64,000 bases of DNA from Phallusia mammillata (GCA_003260075.1 QLIY01000178.1:143214-207213); one strand, 5' to 3'. Positions 12,753 to 25,635 are shown, counted from the first letter of the stretch. Notes: generated by a model from the letters alone, not told the origin. Numbers and translations are program-made.

Positions 12753-14282
12753 AATCACTGAGACGTTTTACGGATTTTTGTTTTCGTAGCAGGTTTAGGT
12801 TGCTTGTGTTTCGGCTGTTCCGTAATTTGACCGGGTTTTGGGGCTCGATAAGCCGCTGATTTATTTATTCCGACCGTTGAGTTTTATTCAACTCCTCTTT
12901 CAATTGCTGATCGCATCTTCAGTTTAGCGTTAACGCCGCTTTACTTAAAATCCACTTTTTTCCTGTATGACCGTTAACTGTGATTTCCCTTTTATTTCTT
13001 CCATAGCCGTAACACGGCCAGGGTGCTTTATGGTTTTGTTAGCGGGTGGTTGCCCACAGATTAAGACTCGCCACCGCATGCTTCAAAAGCAGGTGCGTCC
13101 GTTCGGACTATTCTGCCATAACACCAGTAGTCAACACACAAACAGTTATGTAGTTATAGTTGCAATAGGTATGTCACTGTCAGAAAATCCTGTAACGCTA
13201 TAGACCCACTACTCACGCGCTCTATACCTTTGCCAAAGGGAATTTGCACTTTAAATTTGGTATTGTTGTTGAAATTTTTCTATTTACACTCGGCTGCCAT
13301 CCAAATTAACGTGTATAGATAAAAAATACTTTAGACAGCTGCCCCTATGGATTTAAATTGAAGTAAATTGCCATTATAATGATTTACCAATATAACGTAG
13401 CCCACGGAATAACTGCACTGTGACTGGAATGGAAATGAGACGACTTCTTGTGTTAAGAAAACTACGGCGTTTTTGGTTTTCGTGTCATATTTTTGCGACA
13501 TTGTGATGAGTCAAAATGCCCAACGGAATTGATAAAGTGCTGACTTGGTTAGTTAAGAAGTTTTATGTTTAGACTTACTCCTTTCCAACTATAGTGTTTC
13601 AATGAGTTTACCTGCCCAACGAGTGTATATTGCGATAGAAGTTAATGCCATACGAAGATCTCAGCATTTTACGTAATTCCCAAGTTCAGTCCAATGTGTT
13701 TGAAAATAATGTGACAGAAAACATTAAAATTGCAAAATTTCTGTAAAATTTGTACGCGAACAAAAAATCGAATCCTACCAAGCAACACCTTTAAACTCAA
13801 AATTCTACACGTTTTGTTTTTTATTATTACCAATGCATGCAACAAGGAGCACATCCCAAAAAATAGTCTTTGAAAACAGTTTTAACGCCGACATGGTATA
13901 GTTTCACGCTTCTGTTAATACACGATCTATAAAAGTCGTACGCCATACGTAGGGTCGGCCCCGTTAGTTGTGACATTTTCACCCAGATCCGTTGCTTTTT
14001 GTCTTATTTTACTACGTGTTTCAGTAGGTTGAGAACCAATAAATGTGAACTTCGGTTGTGTGAAAATGAACTGTGGCATCTGCAAGGTTTTTTTGTGTTT
14101 AGAACTACTCTGTCACTTTCGATTTGCGGCGACAAAATAAAGTGTTAGTTTGTATGTTGTTGTGTGGTCCATGAACTACTAGTGGTTCATGATGACTTTT
14201 TGGTTGGTCCACGGGACTATTACTATATTTGGTGCTAAACTGGAAAAAATTGCATACAATTTATTCAATAGTAAGCACAAAA

Positions 14283-14543
14283 AATCTTATCGGAGTTTTT
14301 GGCCATTTATTATTAGCTGTCAGATATTTTTTCTCGGAATTCTGTATTGAGGTAAATGTTTTTAAAGCAAATATGCTATTGTGATCTGCCTTTTTATTCT
14401 TACTTCACGGGGGGGGGGATCTTATCGAAGTTTTTTCCCATTTATTATTAGCTGTCAGATATTTCTTCTCGGAATTCTGTATTGAGGTAAATGTATTTAA
14501 AGCAAATATGCTATTGTGATCTGCCTTTTTATTCTTACTTCAC
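14283..14543. repeat. G-run-bridged direct duplication
   Basis: About 125 bp at 14283-14408 recurs at 14419-14543, with ten G at 14409-14418 between. Several substitutions separate the copies. Confidence 0.85.
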
Positions 14544-14814
14544 AATGGACTGCAGTCCATTGGACCATGGTCCACGATATTGATTTGATTGTAATGGTGG
14601 TCCTTGCCTCCTTGGCTTAAAAGTTGAGAACCTTGGCCTATGTGATGGAAAACTGCGGAACATCGGTTGATTTTTAAGCAGCTCAGAGACAAAACGGGCC
14701 TTATTCCGGCCCAGAGTTGTAAGTCGGGTCGGGTTCGGGCTTTTTTTCCGAAAAAACGGGCTTGATTCGGGCCTGACTTTACACTCTGTGTTGATACTTA
14801 TTTTAGAATTAAAT

Positions 14815-15091
14815 CAGGGGTGTCCAACTCGATTACACCGCCGTGCCAATTTTTGTTNCCACTCCCCCCCCCCACGTACACTCACGTTTTAATATTGAAA
14901 CGTGAATTGCTTTTAAAAATGTGATCATCTTTACCAAAGTTAGACTGAAGGCCAAGAGGAATCAATAGAAGCAAATTTAATTGCGTAACAAATCCTAATG
15001 TTTACCATACGAATGTGCAAAAGCTCGCGTGCCATTTTCAAATGCTCTGCGTGCCACTTTTGGCACGCGTGCCACGTGTTGGACACCCCTG
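14815..15091. mobile_element. hAT-like miniature element nested in another
   Basis: The ends CAGGGGTGTCCAACTC and GTTGGACACCCCTG are inverted complements. The 8-bp duplications AATTAAAT at 14807-14814 and 15092-15099 are identical. The element is 277 bp with no coding capacity. It contains an undetermined base at 14858 and a ten-base C run at 14864-14873. Confidence 0.9.
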
Positions 15092-15196
15092 AATTAAATA
15101 AACTAGCTATAAGTAGCCAGTTGCTGGATCTGACCTAATGTCAAACAGCTCTAAAACACATTGTTTAAGACCAATGTTCTCCTGTGTTTGTTGTCT

Positions 15197-15360
15197 TATT
15201 CTTTCCTGGGGCTTTAATCTCAATCAAACTTTCGGACATAAATAGGCTACTTAAAAACAAATCGGGTTCGGACCCCCCCCCCTATTCTTTCCTGGGGCTT
15301 TAATCTCAATCAAACTTTCGGACATAAATACGTTCCTCAAAAACAAATCGGGTTCGGACC
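15197..15360. repeat. C-run-bridged direct duplication
   Basis: About 76 bp ending near 15272 recurs at 15283-15360, separated by ten C at 15273-15282. It sits inside the 14712-15410 element. Confidence 0.85.
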
Positions 15361-17741
15361 GGGTTTCGGGCCGGGTTTGGGCTCCGATTTCAGGCCAGTT
15401 TACAACTCTGTTCCGGCCTGATTTTACTCTACGCAACATTTGGATCTTGGCAAATCTAACTTTTGGGCTTAAGATTTTTTAGATTTTAAAAGTCTTGCAA
15501 ACAAACACCTGGAATAGGGTCGCATTAGCACAAGATATGCTGGTGATTGTTTGCGTTTCTGTGATCTCAAAATTAGGGTTGGACAATTATTTTGGCCCAA
15601 GAGACACTGGTATAAGCCCATGCGTGGAGACGGGCCATGCCATTCGAATACATCAGTAACGAGGCGATTTTGACCCAGAGCCCCAAAGGAGGCGATTTGT
15701 GAAAAAAACACTGATTTAAGCAATGATTCAAATGATGGTTAAATCGACAAATGCTTAACTAGCTTTACTTGTGTGAAAACAATTGTTCAAAGTTATGTCT
15801 AGGTTGGGTATGTTTTCACGGAAAAAGGGACTAATCATGAAAACACGCCGAATCCATTACATAAAATTGCTCCGTTATTGGACGTCCGAGAATAAATTGA
15901 TAAGGTTAAAATTTGTAAGACTCAGACCAGGTGTAGCAATGTGTAGAAATATTTTAGGTGTTTATTTTTTATTATTTTTTTGTTATATTTTGTGTGTTAT
16001 TTATTTTAACAGCACATAAGACACTTGCGGAATTCTATTTAAGTTTTATTTCAGGTAGATTGCTTTTTCTAAAACCGAACGCCCTCACACATTCCCATCG
16101 TAAAATGTTATCTCTTTTGTAGAATTGTTTCCTTAGTTCCGAAACAACACTTCCCTTGCCCCGAGTTATGATACCACGTTGTCACTTTGTTATTTATTTG
16201 CGTTGCTAACCTAACGACAAGACATATAGGCCTACATACAGACAGACGCTATTGGTCGTTTACACTGACACCAAGACCATAAATAAGACGTTATAACTAG
16301 TGATATACCGATGTTTTCCGTTTTAACTTGAAAAAAATGGCCGCAACCGAACTTTTTGATTGCATGAAGTTAATGCCTAAACGTTTAATATCGCCAAGTT
16401 AAAACTCGGTTGTCTGCGAAATATGGAGAGATTGGTACAGGTTTCGTATTGTAAAAGTTGTTTAGAAGCGTCACAAACGAATTCACCTGCATCAATAACA
16501 CAGGGTTATTAGTAGGTCAGTCAGAAAGGGGATTTAGGTTATGTGTAAATTCGCAGAATACTCGATTTCGACTCGAGTATTTTGAGGCGGAATCGGTACA
16601 TTACAAGTTATACTACATCGTGCTTCTGCGTTTGTTGTCGCGCAAGGGTATCGTTGCATAAACCTTGTTTTAAACTCCAGTTGTTTTTAAACAAACAACC
16701 GTTTACTTTGCTTTGTTTATGTATTGTATTAAGTTAAGCATATTTTATGCTTGGTTTATCCTCAGTGGACTCAGAACGCGTAATTGTCTATTTTAACCTC
16801 AATGTTGCATAACCGCATAAGTAGTAGTTTCTTTTGCATCATTAATTTTGAAACGCGGGCAAACGAATTCAAGAAAAAATGCAAGAGTCGATTGTTGATT
16901 TTGGCATCTTGCCTTATGACGTGGGGTTTTATTAAAGTTTATATACAACACGTAAGGTTAAAAAACAAAGCGGTTCTAAAATCAGAAAGACTACTTGCGT
17001 ATACAACTTCGGATCACGGCCACTTATCACTGAAAAGTAGCATTGACGGTCCGGTCTGGTATTTTAGATTATTTTTTAAGATTAAACTTTTTTTATGTCT
17101 GGAAATGCGATAAATATGAGTAGAGCTAATTGCAGTTGTTTATAGGGCGTTGTTAAGAAGTGACATACAACAACATGTGTAAACGGCATTTCATCAAATT
17201 TGTTGATGCATGCAGCACAGTATGCTGTATAATAAGTTTATTATATATTTACAACGTTATTGGATAAGGATTAGTAGTTTGATTTCATAAACCTTTAATG
17301 TGACATTAATGCAATTGACTATCTAGTAGCGGGCTCAAGTTATTTTAAAATATATTAGGTAAAAATATATGTCCATTATGACAACAGAACGACTTTTCTG
17401 GATAAAAAAATCAGTGCAATTTAAATCTGTTTTTATTGACAAACCGCAATTTCAAATGCAAAATAACATTATCTAAGGATGGGCTATTAACTTGCCTCAT
17501 TTGCCACTGGATTAGATCTCTCGAGGAGTGCTCAAACGAGTTCTTGTACGTATTTATTGCCCCAGGCGATACGCTTATATTCTTGAATGCCAAGTTTATC
17601 AACGATGGCAAGATAGACACTTTGTGTTATGGCATGTTACTGCACTTGAGAACACAGCAGACAGATGCAGTAGATATGTTATTTTTCCTTCAATTTAGCC
17701 ATTAACATAAGCTTACAAGAGATAAAAATAAAAAGGCAAAC

Positions 17742-20124
17742 ATGTTGCTTCACAACAAGTCGCGTTCTCGATCAATTGTCAGGAGGTTGCTTTACTTAAT
17801 CACTGTATCGACTTCCCTTGTTTGCCTGACTGATATATTTTTACCGTGGACTCAGCTAGTTCTTCATGACCCAGGAATAATGTGGAAGAAATTGATGTCG
17901 CATTCTAAAGAGGAAAAGGTTTGTCATTCTATATCTTTCGCGAAATTTTAGCCTGTAACCTTTAGTTCAAACTAATACCTGTAGTGAGATATATATTTCC
18001 AGTAGGCTATAGGTCAAATAAAAATGCATTTAAGATAAAATTTATTGGTTTGTCCATTTTTTCTAAATTTTCGACATGCTTTATTGAATTCATTTCAATT
18101 TTACAGCTGTAGAGAATTAGTAGTTTGCTTATGTATATCAGACGTATTGTTTGGCAAAACTGTAACAAAATCTATTTTGCACTACCTTTTTAAATTGTCA
18201 GGTTTATCACCTGGAATGGGGTAGTACTTATCAAAACGAATCACAAGATCAAACAACTGAAGTTAGCCCAGATTCTTGGCCTACTCTTCCAACTTTCTCA
18301 TCCGAAAATCCACCAAACATTTTGATTTGGCAAACTGCAAATTATTTAATGGCTGAAAAGGAGAAAAAGTTGGAATTTAAGGTTCCTGACGAATGTGGTG
18401 GATGTACAGTACCCCCCCCCCACAACTGAAGTTAGCCCAGATTCTTGGCCTACTCTTCCAACTTTCTCAGCCGAAAATCCACCAAGCATTTTGATTTGGC
18501 AAACTGCAAATTATTTAATGGCGGAAAAGGAGAAAAAATTGGAATTCAAAGTTCCTGACGAATGTGGTGGATGTACAGTCACAACCAATCGATCAACTAT
18601 CCGAGAAAGCATTGCTGTTGTACTCTTCAATCACAATGATTTGGAAAGGGAAATGGATGTACCTGATACCAAAACAAGGTAACGAAAAATGCGTTGCATA
18701 GCAGTGCTTCTTTATTACATCAACAATGCTAATTAGTGATTCACAAACGAAATCAAAAGTTGCACGGTTTTGTTTATGAATAAATACGGTTAAATTGGCC
18801 CAAATAAAGCGTTGTACGCGTTTTTTTTTAACAAAATAAACGTTGAAAAACGAAAGTTTTTAATTACTACGCATGCCGGAGTATACACTTGAATTACGCG
18901 TGATAGGTGCGAAGCATATTGCAAGCGTTTAATGAAACTGGTTATAGTCGTAAACGCCTGGAGCTGTGTAATCTACAAATAATAACTACAAATATGCCGT
19001 CCGCAACGGGAAGCCCGATTTATGCACTCTTGCGTTGACTATATTATGCATTGCACCTATTTAGTTTTTTAAAGATAATTTATTGGAGTTTAGAATTAGT
19101 GCCACTGCCAAAAAACACTTTATAGCCTATTTATCCGTATAGTATCACGTTAGATATTGTTACACGTTAAAAATGCAAATTGTCTCTGTAAAAAGTGTTT
19201 AACATTACGCTGTACATCTCATGCAAACAAATTTTATTTTTGAAACGAAATTTTGATTATATTAGGTCGCCATGGCAACATTACGTATTCTGGAGCAAGG
19301 AGACCCCGGCAAAGATGTTTCACTTTAAGGAAACTATTGCAGATCCGCGTTTTGATCATCTGTTTAATTTAACGTGGACGTTTTTTCGAAAAGCCGACAT
19401 TCGCAGCTATTTTGGAACACCCCGACGATCTGTTGAGGAGTCAATAAGGAATAAACTTTCGGGCGATTTGCAAAACTTGATGAAAACAAAGACAAAAGTT
19501 GCTGTGTGGGTTGTTAGTAACTGTTACAAGCTATATGGAACAATCTGGCGTCTGCAATATGCTCGAAAACTACAAGAGGCTGGTCTCAAACTTGATAAGT
19601 TTGGCAAATGTTTTGACAAGAGAAACGAATCAAAATTAACAGCAATGGTTAAGAGTTACAAGTTTTATTTATCCTTCGAAAACTCTTTACACTGTCCGGA
19701 TTATATCACAGAAAAGTTTTGGAGAAACGGTCTTGCTGCGGGACTTGTGCCTATCGTCTGGGGTCCAACCAAAGCCGATGTTGAAGCCGTTGCACCAAAG
19801 AACTCATTTATACACGCGGACGACTTTAAAACACCCAGGGACCTGGTCAAATACATTAAGTACTTAGACAAACACGACGACAAATATCTGGAGTATCATA
19901 AATGGAGAAATGCCCCATTGGACTCGTTTCCTCCCGATGACTACACGAGAAGTTACAAGGACGAATCGTGCCGTTTGTGCAGGAGAATCGTAGTCGAGAA
20001 ACACCCACCGAAAACAATTCCCTCTATTTCAAAATGGTTTTACAGCGGGTACCCAGACGATAAGTGCCTGTTACCGTTTGCGAACCTTACAGAAGCGGAG
20101 AGAAACGAACTTGTAAACTTTTAG
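17742..20124 (+). CDS. Alpha-1,3-fucosyltransferase (GT10), exon 2 interrupted by duplication
   Basis: Exons are 17742-17918, 18202-18678 and 19266-20124. The protein is a type II Golgi enzyme: a basic N-terminus (residues 1-15, with HNKSRSR), one membrane segment (about residues 16-36), a stem, then the GT10 catalytic domain. The C-terminal exon carries the family signature FYLSFENSLHCPDYITEKFW followed by GLVPIVWG, the GDP-fucose-binding core. Near the C-terminus is a CRLC pair. The family transfers fucose from GDP-fucose onto N-acetyllactosamine-type glycans. As written, exon 2 is not open: a ten-C run at 18412-18421 separates two copies of the same coding segment, and the extra 169 bases shift the frame. 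Discounting one copy leaves 308 bases in exon 2, which fits the phases on both sides and predicts about 447 residues, a normal length. The true gene is therefore probably intact. Confidence 0.88.
18253..18580. repeat. C-run-bridged duplication inside a coding exon
   Basis: The 18253-18411 segment recurs at 18422-18580 after ten C (18412-18421), an offset of 169. Differences are mostly single substitutions (for example Ser/Ala and Asn/Ser changes). The duplication breaks the fucosyltransferase frame. Confidence 0.95.
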
Positions 20125-21729
20125 CATACTGCTAAATATCGTGCTGGAGCATGACAATTAGACATTGGAATCGATCGGTATTGTTTTATGGTTAAAGAAT
20201 AAAAACCAGATAAACAAAAGTGTTCTGGCCAGGTTCCTTCCGGTGATTCTGCCATGAAAGAGCATGATTAATTGGTACACGCAAGATTGCATGTTCGAGT
20301 GTATTATTTCAAATCGTTTGCATTGTAGTCGCGGACATGTCAAGTTCCTGTTGTAGCATGTTGCTTGTAGCACAATGCTGTGGTTTTGTACCACTTTGTT
20401 TTTTGAAACACAAAGCGAAATAAAATTGTTTCCTTTTGATAGAACGGGCATCACTTCGACGGTTTGTAACTGCGTGATTGTTTTCTATCAATAGCCTATT
20501 GCTCAGAGCACAAACGAAGTCAAATCATAAAAATACAGAATACAACTAATGCCGTTATTTTTGAATTAATCTTAAAATTTTGAGCAAACATATTACTTTT
20601 TACTTGGCTAAGTAAGAGAAGTCGAATTTATAAACATTTCAAGGGGCATTTGTTTTCTTTTGTCCAATGAGCTGAACGGACTTGTTCGGATGAGAATAAT
20701 GGAAATCAAGAAGTCTGTGAGTTTTTTTGTTCGCTTTCGCAACAAATCGCAACTGAAGTGGAAGGTTGGTCTAATAGATTTACCTTACGTATCAATGATC
20801 ACAGTGGTCAGTTTAAAAAGTCCGTAGTCATCGTCTTTTAGTGGACCGTTTTCTTTAAAAACTAATTTGCATTGTACTGTATCATGAACAAAAAAGTGAC
20901 GTATTGCATTTAAATACAGTATGTAACTAACAATGTTGCACTCGTATACAGCTATTTCGGCTTGGTGATTGTTTTAGTGCCACTTTGTCACTATCACTCT
21001 ATGTTTTCTTTTACCAAGTGACATAAACTCAACTTATACTTGTGCTTTATTTCCATTTGACTCTGCTGTGACCAAAACAAATTTCAATCAAACCAAAAAG
21101 GTGCCATTTACAAACTATTCTTGTTGGTGGTAATTGTGTCACATAAATAACATTTAAAACTAAACTGAATCCAGATTCCAGAACATTCTTGTCAAAAACA
21201 TTGAATTATGACAACCTTGGGTCATGCAATTTGTGTACAAGACCAAATCCAGCAGGCACTAAGCAAGGGATAAAGGTCAAGTCACAATCAAATGCCCTTG
21301 GCGCAAAATTTCCACTTGCAACCCTCAAAATTGGCATGCCAATTTTTTTTTCAAAAAAATCACATGTGCAGCTGCCATGCTCTGCAGACTGGCTGTGTTA
21401 CATATTTAAACTTACAGACTCTAATAAAGTAGCGATATTTCATGACTGAACAGTATTTTTAAAATATTATTTGGTAACTCGTGAACAGTCCCACACTGAT
21501 AGCTGGAGTGGACCTAAGCATCCCTTTTTTTCTAAAAGACGATTTTTGCCTGGTATGAAATGATCTTCAAATGCTTATTGTACGCTGATTTTTATTGTAT
21601 GTTTCTATTTTTGTCCAGATCAGAAACATTTAGCTATATTATTCCAAGATTTTTGAAACTTACAATAAATTGTGGAACTTTGAACAACGCATTTCCTGTT
21701 TACCACCTTTTTGGTGGCACTTAGCCAGA
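20125..21729. other. Intergenic region, fucosyltransferase to TFIIB
   Basis: This AT-rich stretch has no supportable gene. It should contain the fucosyltransferase 3' UTR and the TFIIB promoter. I see no distinctive repeat. Confidence 0.6.
20198..20203 (+). terminator. Poly(A) signal, fucosyltransferase
   Basis: AATAAA lies 74 bases after the stop codon. Confidence 0.6.
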
Positions 21730-24700
21730 ATGGCTACAAGGTTTGTTCTTGTATTTTTAATGTTAAGTGGGTTTCGATGGATTTTCAACTTCATTGTGTA
21801 CTAGAAATCACTTGCACCAAATTCACTGCCCTCAACATCCTGATGTACCATTGGTGGAGGATTACAGGGCTGGTGACATGATTTGTCCTGAATGTGGGTT
21901 AGTTGTTGGTGATCGCACAATTGATGTGGGGTCTGAATGGAGAACTTTTTCTAATGACAAGGACTCTAAGGTAAATTACACCACTAAAGGCAAACTTAGT
22001 TGGTCTGTAAGAATGGCATGCTAGATGTATTGTTTTATTAATTTTAGCAGTTGTGTGCAGTGTTTTTTTAAGGTGTTTTGGGGGACCGTTTCGGTCCCCC
22101 AAATTTCTCCAGCGGTTTCCCAAATAAGCAAATATGGCTATTTTTTGGTATTTAAATGAAACACTTGCGGTCTCTTAAAACTACTTAGCGGTCACCCAAA
22201 CCAAACCTTAAAAAAAACCTGGCTGTGTGTAAGAAATTGTTTATAGTGGGTTTTATAATATGTATACAAGTGTATTGTGTTGACATAATTTGTGGGGCAT
22301 GTGAAATTTTCTAACTTTTATGTATTTAGGTATAAAATAAATGGAAAAAAATTGCCAAAGCTGCTTTAATTTTTTTTTCAAATTTAGCCAAAGATTTACC
22401 AAAGCAGGTTTAAGATGGTTTGAGATTTACCAATGGTTCCCATGCACACATTTTTGTTTGAGAACAGTTTATCATAGTGTTGAACTAAATGTTGAATCTA
22501 TATTTGTTCTTAATTGTTTGAGCACCTGTTTAGGACATGTCAAGAGTTGGTGATGCCCAGAATTCTCTGCTATCAGGAAGTGATTTGTCAACCATTATTG
22601 AAAGACCAGCTGGGCCTCCTGGTTCTGGTGACAGTGGTTAGTTTCAATTATACATTTACCAAACAAGCTACTACATGTCAAAGTAATTTGTCATCTTTGT
22701 ATTTTCCAGGATACTCACAGTTTTCGAACCGCCGCACAATATCAAATAATGACAGAGTACTCATTCAGGCTTTCAAAGAAATTTCATCAATGTCAGATAG
22801 AATCAGCCTTCCAAGGAACATTGTTGTAAGTTAAAATATTCTGTAAAAGTAGACTAAAAATTTTGTTTGAAACCTACATTAAGAATAGTCGGTTAAATTG
22901 TTAGTATCCATGTAGATTCCTATGTAATATTTTAATATTTTGTTTTGCAACCTACATTAGGAAGCTTGTTCAATTAGTTAGTATTTATGTAGAATCTGTG
23001 ACTGTCCCCCCCCCCTAGAATCAGCCTTCCAAGGAACATTGTTGTAAGTTAAAATATTCTGTATAAGTGGACTAACCTTTTAATATTATGGTTTGCAACC
23101 TACATTAAGAATAGTCGGTTAAATTGTTAGTATCAACGTAGATTCCTATGTCATATTTTAATATTTTGTTATTCAACCTACGTTAGGAAGTTTGTTCAAT
23201 TAGTTTGTATTTATGTAGAATCTGTGACTGTCTATTTTCATTTAAGGACCGAGCGAACAAACTTTTCAAACAAGTTTATGAATCAAAAAGTTTGAGAGGA
23301 AGATCAAATGATGCCATATCAGCTGCATGTTTATATATTGCATGTAGACAGGAGGGAGTTCCACGTACTTTTAAAGAGGTGTTGTATTTTGTATCTTTTG
23401 ACAAGTTGTATAATTTATGTTGATCCAGGACAAAATTTCTTAACTTGGCCACTGAGGTGTTCTTGGAGGGCCACAAGTAGGCTTTAACTAGTGAAACCCA
23501 CCATTAAACAACCGCAAAACCGTTTTTTTTGCAATGTACACAATTGAGAATACACTTTGAATATGGTTACTATTTTATAAAACTGGTATACTTGTACCCA
23601 TGGGCGCAACTAGGGGGCAGGTTCGTCAGCATGCCAGGTCCCTTTTCTATCGGCGTTATTGCGTATAACGGCTCTCGTATAGCGCCGAAAACACGTTCGT
23701 CCGCATTAAAGCCAAAAATAACTTTCAAATGACAGGACAAGGCGCCGGTACAGCAGTAAATCGCTTCATCGGCATGTACTGCGATGGTAAAAACGAAGTT
23801 TCTGCGATGCATTTATACAACAACCTAATTAACCGCAATGACGATCTTTGTTGGAACTTGAAAACGTATTTACATGTAAACACACAAAAATAAATGTTTA
23901 TCGGAGTGGAGCTTCAGCCAAAAATCCTTTAACAACTTGTTTGTAATTTACGTGTCAGTTCCTGGTCCGCTACCCGAAACAGACTTTTGAAAACACGACG
24001 TTATTTTCCTCGTTTTCTTAGACTTAGATGGACAAGACATTATTAACAAATTTACTTGGTTTCCACTCAAACTTGATGCTCCTGACGTAAATATGCACAA
24101 GGAATGATCATGAGAAACTTCACATTATATGGTACAGCACTAGTAGACAGATTACAAAATTAACGTGTAAACACTAAACACCCAGTCGAACGAGTTTATT
24201 TGTTACGAAACAATGCCTTAGTTTGAATCGTCAATATACTATCACAATGGGCTTTGTGACTTACAAATGTTACTTTTTCACGGCATTCGAAGCCGTACAA
24301 CCCAAGGACGAAACCCAGTTTTTTTAGATTATTAGTGGAAAAGCGCGTCGGACCATTTGACCAATCTATGATACGCACTTAGCAATACAATTGTTTTTGG
24401 GAAAGTCGTATTGGTAGTTCGTTGCCTGCCCCATCAATTTTCCGCTAGTTGCGCCACTGCTTGTACCCATACCCATTTTAGCCAAGTGTATATAAGGTTG
24501 TGTTTAACAACTACAGATATGTGCAATATCCCGGATTTCCAAGAAGGAAATTGGACGCTGCTTTAAATTAATTGTAAAGAACCTGGAAACAAACGTGGAT
24601 GTCATCACTTCTGGGGATTTCATGGTTTGTATCCACTTTTCCACTGTTATACTAAAATTCTAAAATCCCATATATTTGCAGTCTCGATTTTGCTCCAACC

Positions 24701-25362
24701 TCGGCCTACCCCCGCCTGTTCAAAGAGCTGCTACATACATTGCGAGAAAAGCTGTTGATGCAGATCTCGTATCCGGTCGTAGTCCTATTTCCGTAGCTGC
24801 TGCAGCTATTTATATGGCGTCGCAAGCTTCAAAGGAAAGAAAATCTCAAAAAGGTATCGCCTTGCTTACTACAATAGTAATCCATACGAATGTACAATTA
24901 TTAGCTAAAAAAATTGCACAGAACTATCTTTCTGTTTCGACTAGTACTAAAACTAACGTGATTGTGAAGTGCAACATTGGACCAGTTTACTTAAACTTAG
25001 TGGGCAAATCACCTACATATGCCGATTGGTGCTACGCGCATTCAGTGTAATTTACCCTGATGAAGGCGACCTGTATAGGACGTCAAAACGTCGGAATAAA
25101 AATACAATTGCCAAAAGAGCTCTATAAACTTGACATATCGATTGCATTTTACTTGTGCCACCGAGGTGCTGCTTTTTATTTTCGTTTCGATTTGCTAACT
25201 CGGTAAACTTTGAAACATTTCTTTGCAGAAATCAGTGAAATAGCTGGTGTGGCTGAAGCAACAATTCGACAATCTTACAAACTAATGTATCCACGTGCCA
25301 AGGATTTATTTCCCGACGATTTCAACTTCCATATACCACTTTCCCAGTTACCAACCTTCTAG
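21730..25362 (+). CDS. GTF2B: Transcription initiation factor IIB
   Basis: Eight exons: 21730-21740, 21805-21970, 22534-22636, 22710-22825, 23247-23378, 24517-24624, 24682-24853 and 25229-25362. They give 313 residues against about 316 in human. The N-terminal zinc ribbon is complete (C12, H15, C31, C34), followed by the B-reader/linker ([17 protein letters not shown], then NRRTIS) and two cyclin folds ([18 protein letters not shown] to ITSGDFM, and [10 protein letters not shown] to the C-terminus). TFIIB bridges TBP on the promoter to RNA polymerase II and helps set the start site. The first exon codes only MAT plus two bases. The tail of exon 4 and its donor recur at 23016 beyond a C run. 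That copy is not needed for the frame. Confidence 0.97.
22058..22221. mobile_element. hAT-like miniature element, family C copy 1
   Basis: The ends CAGTGTTTTTTTAAGGT and ACCTTAAAAAAAACCTG are inverted complements. The flanks GTTGTGTG (22050-22057) and GCTGTGTG (22222-22229) match at 7 of 8. It lies in TFIIB intron 2. A close relative is at 47446-47612, with a long near-identical right half. Confidence 0.85.
22798..23230. repeat. C-run-bridged duplication including the end of TFIIB exon 4
   Basis: About 208 bp at 22798-23005 recurs at 23016-23230, separated by ten C at 23006-23015. Both copies contain the last 28 coding bases of exon 4 plus the donor. Differences are scattered substitutions and small indels. 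Confidence 0.9.
23599..24459. mobile_element. hAT-like non-autonomous element, 861 bp
   Basis: The ends CATGGGCGCAACTAGGGG and CCGCTAGTTGCGCCACTG are inverted complements with few mismatches. The 8-bp duplications CTTGTACC (23591-23598 and 24460-24467) are identical. It sits in TFIIB intron 5. No transposase frame is visible. Confidence 0.88.
25049..25137 (+). repeat. Interspersed repeat family A with hammerhead-like core
   Basis: Reads CTGATGA, A, GGCGACCTGTATAGGACGTC, AAAACGTC, then GGAATAAAAATAC. The middle forms a 7-bp hairpin with one A-A mismatch and a GUAU loop. It is the partner of the minus-strand copy at 7917-7995, and lies in TFIIB intron 7. Confidence 0.65.
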
Positions 25363-25599
25363 AGGCGACCCGCTATATGCACATTATTCAGTTACGTTTG
25401 TGTAGGTGCCCTTTTGATGAAGGCACGCATTTTTTCTGCCATACAGCTTGTTTACATTTCAAAGCTTGTTGTAAACTCTTCTTGTTGTGTTGGCTCCTTT
25501 AGGCAATCTTAGTTGTTTCTTGTTTGTCCCATTTTCGACTGACTACGTGCATGTATATTATTCGAACGTACAGTCGCACAAACTGTGTTAGGACTACTT

Positions 25600-25605
25600 A
25601 ATAAA
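25600..25605 (+). terminator. Poly(A) signal, TFIIB
   Basis: AATAAA lies about 240 bases after the TFIIB stop. Confidence 0.55.
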
Positions 25606-25635
25606 TTTCACTTACGTGTTCACTAGTATTTGTAC

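Larger units (their letters stand above)
14712..15410. mobile_element. hAT-like miniature element, host of a nested element
   Basis: The ends CAGAGTTGTAA and TTACAACTCTG are perfect inverted complements. The 8-bp target duplications TTCCGGCC at 14704-14711 and 15411-15418 are identical. The body is rich in CGGGTTCGGG-like motifs. It contains another complete element (14815-15091) and a C-bridged duplication (15197-15360). Confidence 0.85.
12753..17741. other. Intergenic region between kelch and fucosyltransferase genes
   Basis: No gene could be supported. The region holds two G/C-bridged duplications (14283-14543, 15197-15360), a nested pair of hAT-like elements (14712-15410) and one ambiguous base (14858). 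A 109-codon open frame at 16784-17113 has a basic stretch followed by a hydrophobic stretch (residues about 35-50), but no homology I recognise and no splice partner. I treat it as chance. Confidence 0.6.

Noticed and set aside
16784..17113. 109-codon frame with a possible membrane segment upstream of the fucosyltransferase
   Set aside because: Could be an alternative first exon, but no donor in the right phase and no homology were seen.
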